From: Paraburkholderia sp. BL23I1N1
Lineage (GTDB): Bacteria > Pseudomonadota > Gammaproteobacteria > Burkholderiales > Burkholderiaceae
DNA length: 64,000 nucleotides
Direction of reading: 5' to 3'
NCBI RefSeq assembly: GCF_003610295.1
Contig: NZ_RAPV01000001.1
Location: forward strand, 5,084,001-5,148,000
Shown one piece after another: positions 27,181 through 36,554 of the stretch. The position numbers were made by a program, and so were the translations under genes. How positions within the stretch are numbered: position 1 is the stretch's first letter; each line of letters opens with the position of its first letter. The notes under the pieces are model-generated. The model worked only from the letters and a program-made list of their open reading frames with translations, was not told where the DNA came from and searched no databases.

Positions 27181-27739
27181 GAGGTTAGCCCACTTTACGA
27201 CGCGCCTCAACGGGTGCCTGTCTTCAGGGATCGACGCGATGACAGCGCGCCGGCCGCTGGCCTCCCAACCACGAGTGCCATCGGGTCGCGGCAGCGCGTC
27301 AGTGCTCCGATCGGTCGGTACGCGCATCGCCTTCGCCTTCGGTCGGTCCTCGGCATCGAGACGGTGGGTGGATGGCCAGACGCCGGTGTTGCTATTCGAC
27401 CCTCTGGGTCCCGCAGTTTCGCTTTGTGTCACGACCGCTTCCAGGGTGAGCAGCCCTTTCACATCGGCGTCGCAGCGACGCCGCCTGATCAACCTGCCGC
27501 GATCAGGATCGCTGACCTCCTGATCGTCGGCGATGCACCGTTCGTCATCGCCGGTCGCCCGGCGGCACGTGAGGCTTCTGCACACCGCCAGAGAGCGGCG
27601 CCGGTGAGGCCGCAACGCGGAGATATGTCGGATACAAAGACCGACGTTCAAGAGCCCTGCGTGATCAATAAGTATTTGCGAACCATGTGATGCTCGAACT
27701 TTAGGGTAAGGCATCGGTCGGTCAACTGTCACGACTTGG
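27181..27739. other. gene-poor stretch upstream of the helical-repeat operon
   Basis: About 560 bases with long open frames on both strands that look like GC-rich chance reading. No gene, repeat or RNA recognised. It should contain the promoter for the operon at 27180. Confidence 0.45.
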
Positions 27740-28463
27740 CGCTGCGCACAGACTTGGGGTCGTTCTACGAAATCGCCACCGGTACACGTCAGGAGATGGT
27801 GCGCACGCAACGCTACCCGCCAGGCCGGATTTCCGAGACGCTGTCTCGGAAGTTGCCACCCACGGTCGTGTCTGAAAAAACCCGAGACGCCGGCTCGGAC
27901 GTTAAGCCTTGAGTAGTTTTGGCTACGGCGTTCCCAATGTCATGGTCGCAACATGTTCTCATGGTCGCACTACGTTCTTTTGGTAAGTCGCACCCGTTCG
28001 GTGGAAGAGCGCGAGTTCTACGAAGGCGAGACCCTACGCGGAGGCTGGTGCGTACGTCGGCTCGATCGCTAAATAGCCACTCAGTTCTACACCCGTGCCC
28101 TGCTTTCCAAGAACAAGAGCGCGATGCTGGAAAAAGGCAGCCGCCCGCAAGCCAATGATCTGGTTACCCAAGACGAGGCGATCAGGCCCCCCTACGTTCT
28201 CGAATTCCTCAATCTTAAAGACGAGTATTCCGAATCACACCTCGAGGACGCGCTGATCCACAGGTTGGTGGACTTTTTGCTGGACCTCGGTGGCGACTTC
28301 GCTTTCGTTGGGCGTAGCGTCGCCTTCGCATCGGCGAGAGCTGGTCCCGCGTCGATCTGCTGTTCTTCCACCGGCGTCTTCGCTACCTGGTCATCATCGA
28401 CCTGACGCTCACGGAACTAATCACGCCAATGTCGGGAAATGCACATGTACTGCAAATATGCTA

Positions 28464-29286
28464 GGGGCTGTTTACATTTAAAGATTTGTGTTTACATCTT
28501 GTCTTTTGCACGACGAGGCGGGATGGCACGAACGTTACTGAGCGATGAAGTATGGAACAAGGTCCGAGACATCTTGCCGGGCAAGGAAAGCGACCGGGGT
28601 CGGACGGCATCGAACAATCGCTGGTTTCTCGAAGCGGTGCTGTGGATTGCCCGCACCGGCAGTCCATGGCGCGATCTTCCCGCGGAGTTCGGCCGATGGC
28701 ATACGGTATATATCCGTTTCTCGCGCTGGCGAAGCAAGGGCGTATGGCAGCGGGTTGTGAATGCACTGGCAGACCAGCCGGAAATCGAGCACGTCCTGAT
28801 CGATTCAACGATCGTGCGCGCGCACCAGCATTCGGCCGGGGCCTTAAAAAAAGTGGGCCACAAGCGCTGGGGCGTTCCCGTGGCGGATTGAGTACCAAGC
28901 TGCATCTGGCCGTGGACTCGACAGGTCGTGCGTTGCGACTGATCATCACTGAAGGACAGGTTGCCGATATCTCCTGTGCCACAGAACTGGTGGAGCATCT
29001 GCGCACCGGGGCAGTCGTCGCAGACAAGGGCTACGATTCGGATGCCTTCGTGAATCACATTCGAGCCGCGCGGGCGAAGGCCGTCATCCCGCCGCGCTCG
29101 AATCGCAAGGCAAAGCGCCGCTACAGTCGAGCGTTGTACCGCACACGCAACCTCGTCGAGCGTTTCTTCAACCGTATCAAGCATTTTCGCCGTGTCTCCA
29201 CTCGGTATGACAAGCTCGCCGACAGCTATCTCGTGTTCGCGTCCCTTGCATGCTCGTTTGGACCACTCGTAAATGTGAACACGGCC
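28464..29286 (+). mobile_element. IS5-family (IS427-type) insertion sequence, 823 bp
   Basis: Imperfect 16-bp terminal inverted repeats: GGGGCTGTTTACATTT at 28464-28479 and, on the complement of the right end, GGCCGTGTTCACATTT. It is flanked by TA (28462-28463 and 29287-29288) within a CTAG context, which fits the TA/CTAG target preference of the IS427 group. It interrupts the DUF1016 pseudogene. The element looks intact. Confidence 0.88.
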
Positions 29287-29289
29287 TAG
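28523..29289 (+). CDS. IS5-family transposase, made by -1 frameshift
   Basis: Two overlapping frames. The first, from ATG 28523, carries ARTLLSDEVWNKVRDILPG, NNRWFLEAVLWIARTGSPWR and VLIDSTIVRAHQHSAG with the first catalytic Asp. At the seven-A run 28847-28853 a -1 slip enters the second frame, SGPQALGRSRGGLSTKLHL, then VVADKGYDSDAFV (second Asp) and RTRNLVERFFNRIKHFRRV with the catalytic Glu. This two-ORF layout with an A7 slippery site is characteristic of the IS427 group, so I treat the gene as functional. The stop codon TAG at 29287-29289 comes from the target DNA, not from the element. Confidence 0.88.
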
Positions 29290-29490
29290 TGAGCACTGGA
29301 TGCTGCCCGGTGAGAATTCATCGGTGGGCTTGATCCTGTGTGTCCGCACCAACGCGGCGGTGGCGCGTTACGCGTTGGAAGGATTATCCAATAAGGTACT
29401 GGCCGCCGAATATCAGACCGTCTTGCCCGATGAAAACCTGTTGGCCGAGGAATTGGCCAGTGCTCGGCGAGAGTTGGAAGCGTGCTCGCT

Positions 29491-30103
29491 GGCGCCGTTC
29501 AGCGATGCACCGGCTGGTGTCAGTGGACCGGTTTGCGGACGCCACTCGACACCGCAATGCGGAACCGCTTCGATACATTTGCATTCGAGCAGCGTTTTGC
29601 TCAGTTATCGGCTCTGATCGACCTGCCGCGGCGCGTACCGTGCGTCAGTCGTGACGACGTGCGACGTTACGTCAGCGATCTTGGACTCGCCGGGGTGCGG
29701 CAGGTGAGAGATCCGTTCAAAGAGAGCGTTGCGCACGCGTGAAGCTGTATCGGCAGACGAGCGGACCGGCGAGTTTCCAGAATAGGTTTATCAATGACTG
29801 AACGGGCAGCGTATGTTAGTGCGTTCGGTTCGGTCAGTTCGGTCTGGCGGACCGCAGCCTGGACTTGTCGGTTTGTCTGCGGTCGTGACCGGCCTGGCGA
29901 TCGCCTGCGTTAGCCTTCCATCAGCCAACGAGGACACTCTTCGACCGGAAGCGGTCGCGGATTCGGGCATTCCCGATCACGGTTGCGCATACGTGCACGA
30001 CTGGTTCGACTTTCTCAACGGTCACCGCTGATGAGCGCACCGTTCCCTGGGCCGCCGGAAAAAACGGTGCCGACGCACCCTCTAGGGAAAAACCGCTAAT
30101 TAG
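29491..30103. other. gene-poor stretch
   Basis: About 600 bases between the DUF1016 relic and the aldehyde dehydrogenase operon. Short frames at 29557-29742 and 29813-30031 have no recognised family or good ribosome binding site. The promoter of the operon should lie near its right end. Confidence 0.45.
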
Positions 30104-30119
30104 TTGATTTCCGAATCAA
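30104..30119. promoter_or_regulatory. operator-like dyad TTGATT-N4-AATCAA, site 1
   Basis: TTGATTTCCGAATCAA, a perfect 6+4+6 dyad followed by GATTGAA, 115 bases upstream of the aldehyde dehydrogenase start. The same dyad and the same following bases recur upstream of the HTH-citrate synthase gene at 37827-37842. Likely binding site of that regulator. Confidence 0.7.
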
Positions 30120-30233
30120 GATTGAATCCTGACGACCAGCGGCTTATCTTCATTCCATCCTTGACTCCCTTTGGGGAGCGGAAGATGAGTCGATAACTTA
30201 CACGGTCAAACTATGTCGTCAAAGGAATTCAAT

Positions 30234-31724
30234 ATGTCTACCGCGCCGATCGAACATGATCTGTCCGCCCTGGTGGCCACGAATCTACCCCAGCAACGGG
30301 GCCTCTATTACGACGGGGCGTGGCAGGCAGGGTCGGGGAGAAGCGAGCGCAGCTACAGCCCGGGAAGCGGGGAGGATCTGGGCACGTGGTCTGTGGCGAG
30401 TGAACGGGACATCGACCGCGCTGTCGCATCGGCGCTTCGCGCGTTCCCGGCCTGGCGTGCTACGCCTCCGCTCGAGCGCGCGGCGAAGCTGCGTCGCGTT
30501 GCAGAGATCATTCGGGCCAACGCCAGAGAGCTGGCGCTTATCGACGCAGCGGACTGCGGCAATCCGGTGCGCCAGATGATGGACGACGCTCACGTCGCCG
30601 CCACGCAACTGGAGTATTTCGCCGGCCTCGTGCTCGAACTGAAAGGCGAAACGATCCCTACCGAGAACGGCTCGCTCGATTACACGTTGCGCGAGCCGCT
30701 CGGTGTGGTGGCGAGAATCACGCCATTCAATCATCCGTTCATGTTCGCCGCAGGCAAGATTGCCGCGCCGCTCGCCGCAGGCAACACCGTCATCGTGAAG
30801 CCGCCCGAGCAGGCGCCTTTGTCGACGCTTCGGCTGTTCGAGTTGCTCGAAGATGTCTTCCCTACCGGTGTGCTCAATTGCGTGACGGGAGATCGCGATA
30901 CCGGTGCATACCTGGCAGCGCACAGCGACGTTGCCGCGATCGCGTTGATCGGAAGCGTCGCGGCGGGCAAGTCCGTCATGCGTACTGCTGCCGAAGGACT
31001 GAAACCGGTATTGCTCGAACTGGGCGGCAAGAATGCGATGATCGTTTACCCCGACGCGGACTTCGAAGCGGCAGCGGCGAGCGCCGTTCGGGGGATGAAC
31101 TTTACGTGGTGCGGCCAGTCCTGCGGATCGACCAGCCGACTCTTCCTTCACGAGTCTATCCATGACGTGGTGCTTGATCGCATCGTCGAGCTGACAGGGG
31201 CAGCGCACTATCCGGGACTGCCGACGGATCTGCGCACGACGATGGGCGCAGTCATCTCGGGTCAGCAACTCGACAAGGCCATGATGTATATCGCCGGGGC
31301 GGTGCAGGAGGGCGCGCGCGTAGTGTTCGGCGGAGGCCGCCCGCGCGATCCGCAACTTGCGAAAGGGTTTTACCTCGAACCAACGATCCTCGCGGACGTC
31401 TTGCCAGCGATGAGAATTGCCCGGGAAGAGGTTTTCGGCCCTGTGCTCTCGGTCTTGCGGTGGTCCGACGAAGAGGAACTGTTCGCGGCGGTCAACAGCG
31501 TGGAATACGGGCTCACTGCATCGATCTGGACTAACCGCCTTCAGGTGGCGCACGCGGCGGCGGCCCGGGTGGAAGCGGGGTATGTCTGGATCAACAATTC
31601 TTCGACTCATTTCATCGGCGCGCCGTTCGGCGGCTACAAGCATTCCGGAATGGGCCGTGAGGAATGCAAGGAGGAGTTGCTGGCTTTCACGCAGGTCAAG
31701 AACGTCAATATTACTTTTCGGTGA
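30234..31724 (+). CDS. aldehyde dehydrogenase family protein
   Basis: NAD(P)-dependent aldehyde dehydrogenase of 496 residues. Seen: TPFNHPFMFAAGKIAAPLAAG and VKPPEQAPLS (cofactor binding), the general-base glutamate in LLELGGKNAM, the nucleophile in CGQSCGSTSR, EEVFGPVLSVL and the C-terminal FGGYKHSGMGREE. I chose the ATG at 30234, preceded by AAAGGAA; another ATG lies seven codons upstream. First gene of a five-gene operon; in that context it probably oxidises the aldehyde released by the ThDP enzyme that follows six bases later. Substrate unknown. Confidence 0.9.
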   Translation: MSTAPIEHDLSALVATNLPQQRGLYYDGAWQAGSGRSERSYSPGSGEDLGTWSVASERDIDRAVASALRAFPAWRATPPLERAAKLRRVAEIIRANARELALIDAADCGNPVRQMMDDAHVAATQLEYFAGLVLELKGETIPTENGSLDYTLREPLGVVARITPFNHPFMFAAGKIAAPLAAGNTVIVKPPEQAPLSTLRLFELLEDVFPTGVLNCVTGDRDTGAYLAAHSDVAAIALIGSVAAGKSVMRTAAEGLKPVLLELGGKNAMIVYPDADFEAAAASAVRGMNFTWCGQSCGSTSRLFLHESIHDVVLDRIVELTGAAHYPGLPTDLRTTMGAVISGQQLDKAMMYIAGAVQEGARVVFGGGRPRDPQLAKGFYLEPTILADVLPAMRIAREEVFGPVLSVLRWSDEEELFAAVNSVEYGLTASIWTNRLQVAHAAAARVEAGYVWINNSSTHFIGAPFGGYKHSGMGREECKEELLAFTQVKNVNITFR

Positions 31725-31730
31725 TAGTTA

Positions 31731-33521
31731 ATGACGATGCTAATGAACAGTCAAACGACCCGTACGTGGGGCAGCGATTACATCGCAGGACTGATGAAGC
31801 ACATTGGTCTCGAGTTCATCGCGCTCAATCCCGGGTCGAGCTACCGGGGTATTCACGATAGTCTCGTCAATTATCTCGGCGACGATGGTCCGAAAATACT
31901 CACTGTTTTGCACGAAGAGCATGCAATCGCGATCTCGCATGGATATGCGAAGGTCACCGAGCGGCCAATGGGCGCCTTCGTGCATGCCAACGTCGGCTTG
32001 ATGCACGCGTCAATGGGGATCTTCGACGCATACTGCGATCGTGTCCCGGTCATGGTGTTCGGCGCCACCGGCCCGGTCGATGCGGCGAAGCGGCGTCCGT
32101 GGATCGACTGGCTGCATACGACCAAGGACCAGGCCGCGATGATTCGGGCTTTCGTTAAGTGGGACGGCGAGCCGACGTCGCTGGAGGCCGCCCGGGACGC
32201 CATGATGCGCGCGCACCGGATTGCCTGTACCGGGCCGCGAGGGCCGACCTATGTTTGCTTCGATAGCGAGCTCCAGGAGGCCGAGGTTCAGTCTGCGCCA
32301 CCGCTGCCACGGCTTGCTCGCTATCGCGTACCGAACCGGCCGGCGGCAAGGCCGCACGACGTCAAGGCCGCCGCGGAGAAACTGCGCACTGCCGCGAATC
32401 CCCTCGTTCTCGTAGGCCGGGGCTCGCGCGACGAGGGAGACTGGGCGCGACGCGTACGGCTTGCTGAACATGCCGGCGCCAAAGTGCTGACGGATTTCAA
32501 GCTGGCAGCCGCGTTTCCGACGTGGCACCCGTTGCATGCTGCGCAACCCGGTTATTTTCTGGACAGTGATGGCATCGCGGCCTTGCGTGCCGCTGATCTG
32601 ATACTGAGTCTCGACTGGATCGATCTCGCCGGAACGCTTCGCGAGGCATTCGGTGACGGCGAATGCCCGGCGCATCTGATGCATGTTTCACTGGATGAGA
32701 CCCTGCACAACGGCGTGGGCGGCGAGCAGCAGGCGGTTGCGCCGGCGGATACGTATCTATTGTGCGACCCGGACGAGTTCGCCGGACAACTGCTTGACGA
32801 ACTGCGCTCAACGAGCGCGCCTTTGCTGGCACCGCAATCTCGCCAGAATGATTCGAGGGGCCTGCGGCGATCTGGGGCCCCGGGAATTGACGGCATGTCT
32901 TTAGCCGACTTCTCTTCTGCAACCAGCGTCTTTTTGCAACGGGAGGCGCCGACCTGTCTGATCCGTACGAATTTGGGGTGGCCCGGGGGAGCTCATCCGA
33001 TCGGGCATCCTCTTGACTATCTCGGTTATGACGGCGGAGGTGGCGTTGGCTCTGGGCCTGGCATGGCGGTCGGAGCGGCGCTTGCGCTGAAGGGAAGTGA
33101 CAGACTACCCGTAGCGGTGCTCGGAGATGGCGACTATCTGATGGGGGCAACAGCGCTGTGGACGGCGGTGAACTACGCAGTACCGCTGCTGATTGTGGTG
33201 GCCAACAACCGGTCGTTCTTCAATGACGAAGTGCACCAGGAGCGTGTAGCGCTACAGCGTGATCGACCGGTGGAGAACAAGGGAATCGGGCAGCGTATTG
33301 AGGGCGCCGACATAACCATGCTGGCGAGGTCGCTCGGGGCGCAGGGTATCGGCCCCGTAAAGTCGGTCGACGAGTTGTGGTCGGCACTGGACGCAGGAGC
33401 CAGTGGCGTGCGAGCAGGACACGTCGTGGTGATCGATGCGTATGTGGCCCGCGAGTATGCGAAAACAATGGCCAACGGGCTTACCCGTGGAAAAATGGAG
33501 ACAAATCATGAACTTGGATAA
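31731..33521 (+). CDS. ThDP-dependent decarboxylase/carboligase (benzoylformate decarboxylase-acetolactate synthase family)
   Basis: Thiamine diphosphate enzyme of 596 residues with the standard three domains: N-terminal PYR domain with the catalytic glutamate in VLHEEHAIAISHGYAK, a middle domain (LVLVGRGSRDEGDW), and a C-terminal PP domain with the metal/ThDP motif LGDGDYLMGATALW followed by VVANNRSFF. Family members decarboxylate 2-oxo acids or join them to aldehydes. Between aldehyde dehydrogenase and a Rieske oxygenase, decarboxylation of an aromatic or branched 2-oxo acid is plausible. Its stop overlaps the Rieske gene by 14 bases. Confidence 0.88.
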   Translation: MTMLMNSQTTRTWGSDYIAGLMKHIGLEFIALNPGSSYRGIHDSLVNYLGDDGPKILTVLHEEHAIAISHGYAKVTERPMGAFVHANVGLMHASMGIFDAYCDRVPVMVFGATGPVDAAKRRPWIDWLHTTKDQAAMIRAFVKWDGEPTSLEAARDAMMRAHRIACTGPRGPTYVCFDSELQEAEVQSAPPLPRLARYRVPNRPAARPHDVKAAAEKLRTAANPLVLVGRGSRDEGDWARRVRLAEHAGAKVLTDFKLAAAFPTWHPLHAAQPGYFLDSDGIAALRAADLILSLDWIDLAGTLREAFGDGECPAHLMHVSLDETLHNGVGGEQQAVAPADTYLLCDPDEFAGQLLDELRSTSAPLLAPQSRQNDSRGLRRSGAPGIDGMSLADFSSATSVFLQREAPTCLIRTNLGWPGGAHPIGHPLDYLGYDGGGGVGSGPGMAVGAALALKGSDRLPVAVLGDGDYLMGATALWTAVNYAVPLLIVVANNRSFFNDEVHQERVALQRDRPVENKGIGQRIEGADITMLARSLGAQGIGPVKSVDELWSALDAGASGVRAGHVVVIDAYVAREYAKTMANGLTRGKMETNHELG

Positions 33522-34644
33522 CCTTATTTCGACGGGCAGAGACACCCTCGGAGGGCGGTACATGCGGATGTTCTGGCAACCCGTTTCCTTGCTGGAAGAC
33601 CTCAAGGCGGGGCAGGCAAAGCCGCTGCGGATCATGGGTGACGACTATACGATCTACCGTGGAGAAAGCGGCAGCGCCTACCTGATCGCCCAGCGTTGCG
33701 CGCATCGCGGAACGCAACTGTCAGCGGGTTGGGTTGAGGGCGAGACTATCCGGTGCCGATATCATGGATGGCGTTACGACGAGACCGGCCAATGTGTCGA
33801 GCAGCCGGGAGAGGGTAACCGGCTGTTCTGCAGCAAGGTGAAATTGCGCAGCTGGCCAGTGCGAGTCTTTCACGGCCTCGTTTTTGCCTTTCTCGGCGAC
33901 GGGGAGCCGCCTCCCTTCCCGACATTTACTGAACTGGACGCAAACGCACTGGTTGAGACCTACGTCTACACGCGCCGCTGCAACTTTTTTTCCGGTGTCG
34001 ACAATGCGCTCGATGCGATACATGTTTCCTACACACATAAGCAGGTGTTCCACAAGATCCTCGATATTCCGGATCTGAGCGTGGAAGAGATCCCTGAGGG
34101 CGTAGTGTTATTCGAAGACAGGCATAACGGCGAAATCCGGATTTCCGAATGGCTCGCCCCGAATATCCTGCGCGTCAAGACACCATTCGGCGAAGAACAG
34201 GTCGAAGGAGAATGGATCGACTACTGGGTGTGGCGCGTGCCGATTGATGACGGTAGCCACTATTCCTTTGCGCTGACGCACGTTCATGTGGAGGGTGATG
34301 CAAGGCAGCAGTATCTCGAAAGACGCCGCCATGTGCGGTCGCTACCGGTGCCGCCTGTCGATGATCTGGCGGAAGAGGTGCTCCGAGGCGCGCTCACCCT
34401 GGAGGAGGCGAAGGCTCAAATGGGTGAACATGATCCGTACTACGACATCATTCTCGAAGATCACGTCGCTCTCGAAGGACAGGGCGTCGCGCCTGATCGC
34501 GCGAAGGAGCACCTCGGCCGGGCCGATGTGGGGATCATCTCGGTCCGTAAACGTTGGCTTGCCGATCTCGAATTGATCAGCAATGGAACGGCGCCTCATG
34601 TTTGGAGCTACGCACCTAAGAGCCGGATTACGGCAGGGGTCTAG
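33508..34644 (+). CDS. Rieske non-haem iron oxygenase, alpha subunit
   Basis: Ring-hydroxylating or demethylating oxygenase of 378 residues, resembling the phthalate 4,5-dioxygenase/vanillate demethylase group. The Rieske centre is C-x-H-x16-C-x2-H (CAHRGTQLS to CRYHGW, about residues 60-85), and the mononuclear iron site is in NALDAIHVSYTH. No ferredoxin or reductase gene is adjacent, so electrons must come from a partner encoded elsewhere. It starts inside the end of the ThDP gene, so the two are translationally coupled. Substrate unknown. Confidence 0.9.
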   Translation: MNLDNLISTGRDTLGGRYMRMFWQPVSLLEDLKAGQAKPLRIMGDDYTIYRGESGSAYLIAQRCAHRGTQLSAGWVEGETIRCRYHGWRYDETGQCVEQPGEGNRLFCSKVKLRSWPVRVFHGLVFAFLGDGEPPPFPTFTELDANALVETYVYTRRCNFFSGVDNALDAIHVSYTHKQVFHKILDIPDLSVEEIPEGVVLFEDRHNGEIRISEWLAPNILRVKTPFGEEQVEGEWIDYWVWRVPIDDGSHYSFALTHVHVEGDARQQYLERRRHVRSLPVPPVDDLAEEVLRGALTLEEAKAQMGEHDPYYDIILEDHVALEGQGVAPDRAKEHLGRADVGIISVRKRWLADLELISNGTAPHVWSYAPKSRITAGV

Positions 34645-34701
34645 GCGCGCCGGAGAAATGCCAGTGAATCACAAAAGAATCAGTTCAATTGGAGTTTATC
34701 T

Positions 34702-35505
34702 ATGACGATGCAAGAAGCCTCAACCCCAATCGACTTTACCCGCCTTGCGCCACCGTCTGGTGCGCGCATGCTTGTAATAGGCGGCTGCGGCGGAATTGGG
34801 CAAGCTCTGGTGAATGCGGCGCTGATGAACGGTCTTGAGGTGGCAGTGTTCGACTTGCCGGCCTCGCTCAAGCGCCACGACCTGCCACCGGCAGTGCTCA
34901 AGTTCGAGGTAGACGTGACTGACGAGGATCAGGTGAAAGGAGCCTATGGGCGGCTCGGCGAGCGTTGGGAAGGCATTGACGCTCTCGTCAACACCGTCGG
35001 GGTTGGTGTCTCGCCGCCGCGGCGCTTCGAGACGTTTTCCGGGGCGGACTGGAGTCGCTTCCTGTCATTGAACCTGCTGCAAATGGCACTCATCTGTACG
35101 AACGCTTTGCCGCTCTTGAAGAAAGGCCGAAATGCCAGTATCACGGCAATCGGGTCGTTGCACGGAACTTTGCCCCCAGAGGGTTTCGGTCCGTATGGAG
35201 CGGCCAAAGCCGGGGTCGCAAACATGATCAAGGGTCTCGCCCTTGAAAACGCTCCGGCCATTCGAGCCAACTGTGTTGCGCCGAGCGGCATGCTGACGCC
35301 GTTCCTTGCGGGAGGGACCGGCCATGGCGGCGAAGACGGGGACACGAGCTGGCTTGATACGGAGGCGTTGACCGAAATAACACCACTCAAGCGCCTGTGC
35401 ACGCCCGAAGACGTAGCAGCGGTATGTCTGTTTATGGCGAGTCCTGGCGCCCGTTACATCACCGGTCAGACGATCCAGGTTAGCGGCGGGCGTGTAATGC
35501 CCTGA
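34702..35505 (+). CDS. short-chain dehydrogenase/reductase
   Basis: SDR of 267 residues. Cofactor motif GGCGGIGQALV near residue 25, a variant of the NAG motif (NTVGVG), catalytic serine in AIGSLHG and YGAAK as Tyr-Lys pair, with the C-terminal FMASPGARYITGQTIQVSGG typical of classical SDRs. GGAG precedes the ATG. Fourth gene of the operon; it could oxidise a cis-dihydrodiol made by the Rieske oxygenase or reduce a ketone from the ThDP enzyme. Confidence 0.88.
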   Translation: MTMQEASTPIDFTRLAPPSGARMLVIGGCGGIGQALVNAALMNGLEVAVFDLPASLKRHDLPPAVLKFEVDVTDEDQVKGAYGRLGERWEGIDALVNTVGVGVSPPRRFETFSGADWSRFLSLNLLQMALICTNALPLLKKGRNASITAIGSLHGTLPPEGFGPYGAAKAGVANMIKGLALENAPAIRANCVAPSGMLTPFLAGGTGHGGEDGDTSWLDTEALTEITPLKRLCTPEDVAAVCLFMASPGARYITGQTIQVSGGRVMP

Positions 35506-35598
35506 CTAAAGATCGTTTAGCGGTTCGACTTCAAACCTGGCGATGGGCGCTCCGTTTCAGCGCCGCGCCAGGCCACTGTTCTTGCGGGTGTTCAAGAT

Positions 35599-36501
35599 AT
35601 GGAACTACTGAACGACAATCTCTACACGGCTTCGCTGATTCGCGACCTTCGGAGCGTGGGCGCCGACGTGAATCCTGAAGTCATGGCTGAGACCCTGGAA
35701 CTCTACAGGCCATTTCATCGATCCGGTCCAGGTCGGGTTACGCGTAACGCGCGGTACGGTCCTGACCAACGGCACGTTTGTAACATTTTTTCGCCTGCCG
35801 AACCGGATGGCCAAGCTCGACCGATCATCATCTTCGTGCATGGTGGGGGCTTTGTCAGGGGCGACAAAGAGATTGTCCCAGAGCGGATTTACGACAATGT
35901 CGGATGGTGGGCTGTACGGAATGACTTCATCGGCGTCACGATGAACTACCGACTAGCTCCGGAACACAAATGGCCAGCAGGCGGTGACGACGTCGGGAGC
36001 CTCATTGACTGGCTGGCTGGAAACGCGCTGCCCTGTGGCGGGAAACTGGATCGGCTAATCGTGGTCGGCCATTCTGCGGGCGCATCTCATGTGGCGACGT
36101 GTCTCGCGCGGCTTGATCGGCTCGGGCCGGCAAGAGAGAAGGTTGCCGCGGCAGTGTTGTGCTCCGGTCTATACGATGTCGAAGCGCTGTCCAGAGTGGG
36201 GCGTGTTCCGACCGCATATTTCGGCACGGACAAAGCGGAATACGCCGAGATGTCGTCGTCGCACCGGCTCGCCGCACTGAGCATCCCGTTGCTGGTTACC
36301 ATTAACCAATTTGAACCGACGCTGTTTCAGGAGCAGGGGGAAAGCGTAGCTATCCGAATGCATTGCGCTTCGGCGGATTTCCCCGTGCGATACGCCTTCT
36401 TGTCCGGACATAACCACTTCTCGTGTGTGTTCAATGTCAACCTGCCGGTGCACGATCTTCTCGGTATGCACATGGCCGCGTTCGTGAACTCAGTGTTGTA
36501 G
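35599..36501 (+). CDS. alpha/beta hydrolase (carboxylesterase type)
   Basis: Hydrolase of 300 residues of the HSL/arylformamidase-like group: oxyanion loop VHGGGFVRGD, nucleophile elbow VVGHSAGASH, and a C-terminal catalytic histidine in SGHNHFS. No signal peptide, so cytoplasmic. It follows the SDR gene by 93 bases and ends the plus-strand unit, 53 bases before the convergent HTH-citrate synthase gene. It may open a lactone or cleave an ester or formamide formed in the pathway. Confidence 0.82.
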   Translation: MELLNDNLYTASLIRDLRSVGADVNPEVMAETLELYRPFHRSGPGRVTRNARYGPDQRHVCNIFSPAEPDGQARPIIIFVHGGGFVRGDKEIVPERIYDNVGWWAVRNDFIGVTMNYRLAPEHKWPAGGDDVGSLIDWLAGNALPCGGKLDRLIVVGHSAGASHVATCLARLDRLGPAREKVAAAVLCSGLYDVEALSRVGRVPTAYFGTDKAEYAEMSSSHRLAALSIPLLVTINQFEPTLFQEQGESVAIRMHCASADFPVRYAFLSGHNHFSCVFNVNLPVHDLLGMHMAAFVNSVL

Positions 36502-36525
36502 GCCGTGCGCAGTCGGATTCGATTG

Positions 36526-36552
36526 GCGAGGCGCCGAAACGTGAAGCCTCGC
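36526..36552. terminator. hairpin between convergent gene ends
   Basis: GCGAGGC (36526-36532) pairs with GCCTCGC (36546-36552) across 13 bases, in the 53-base gap between the hydrolase and the convergent HTH-citrate synthase gene. No clear U-run on either side, so a terminator role is tentative. Confidence 0.4.
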
Positions 36553-36554
36553 GC

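Larger units (their letters stand above)
27740..29490 (+). pseudogene. DUF1016 (YhcG-type PDDEXK nuclease domain) protein, degraded and IS-interrupted
   Basis: Relic of a YhcG-like protein. Recognisable blocks: SETLSRKLPPTVV; FSWSHYVLLV, FYEGETLRGGWCVRRLDR, then a TAA at 28070-28072 in place of Gln, IATQFYTRALLSKNKSAML, VTQDEAIRPPYVLEFLNLKD, HRLVDFLLDLGGDFAFVG, a shifted frame with RRLRIGESWSRVDLLFFHRR and LVIIDL (nuclease core), a damaged stretch, then an insertion sequence, then EHWMLPGENSSVGLIL, YALEGLSNKVLAAEYQT and LLAEELASARRELEA. Removing the element and one TA restores YASEHW. The N-terminal region is missing. Probably a former accessory nuclease. Confidence 0.85.

Noticed and set aside
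27181..27810. Extension of the 302-residue hypothetical protein to 512 residues
   Set aside because: The added N-terminal part is Arg- and Asp-rich without helical-repeat character; an ATG at 27180 gives a family-like start.
29813..30031. 72-codon open frame before the aldehyde dehydrogenase operon
   Set aside because: Begins in a low-complexity GTTCGGTC-like repeat and has no recognisable domain.
30285..31643. 452-codon minus-strand open frame over the aldehyde dehydrogenase
   Set aside because: Antisense of a gene with all ALDH motifs; composition is shadow-like.
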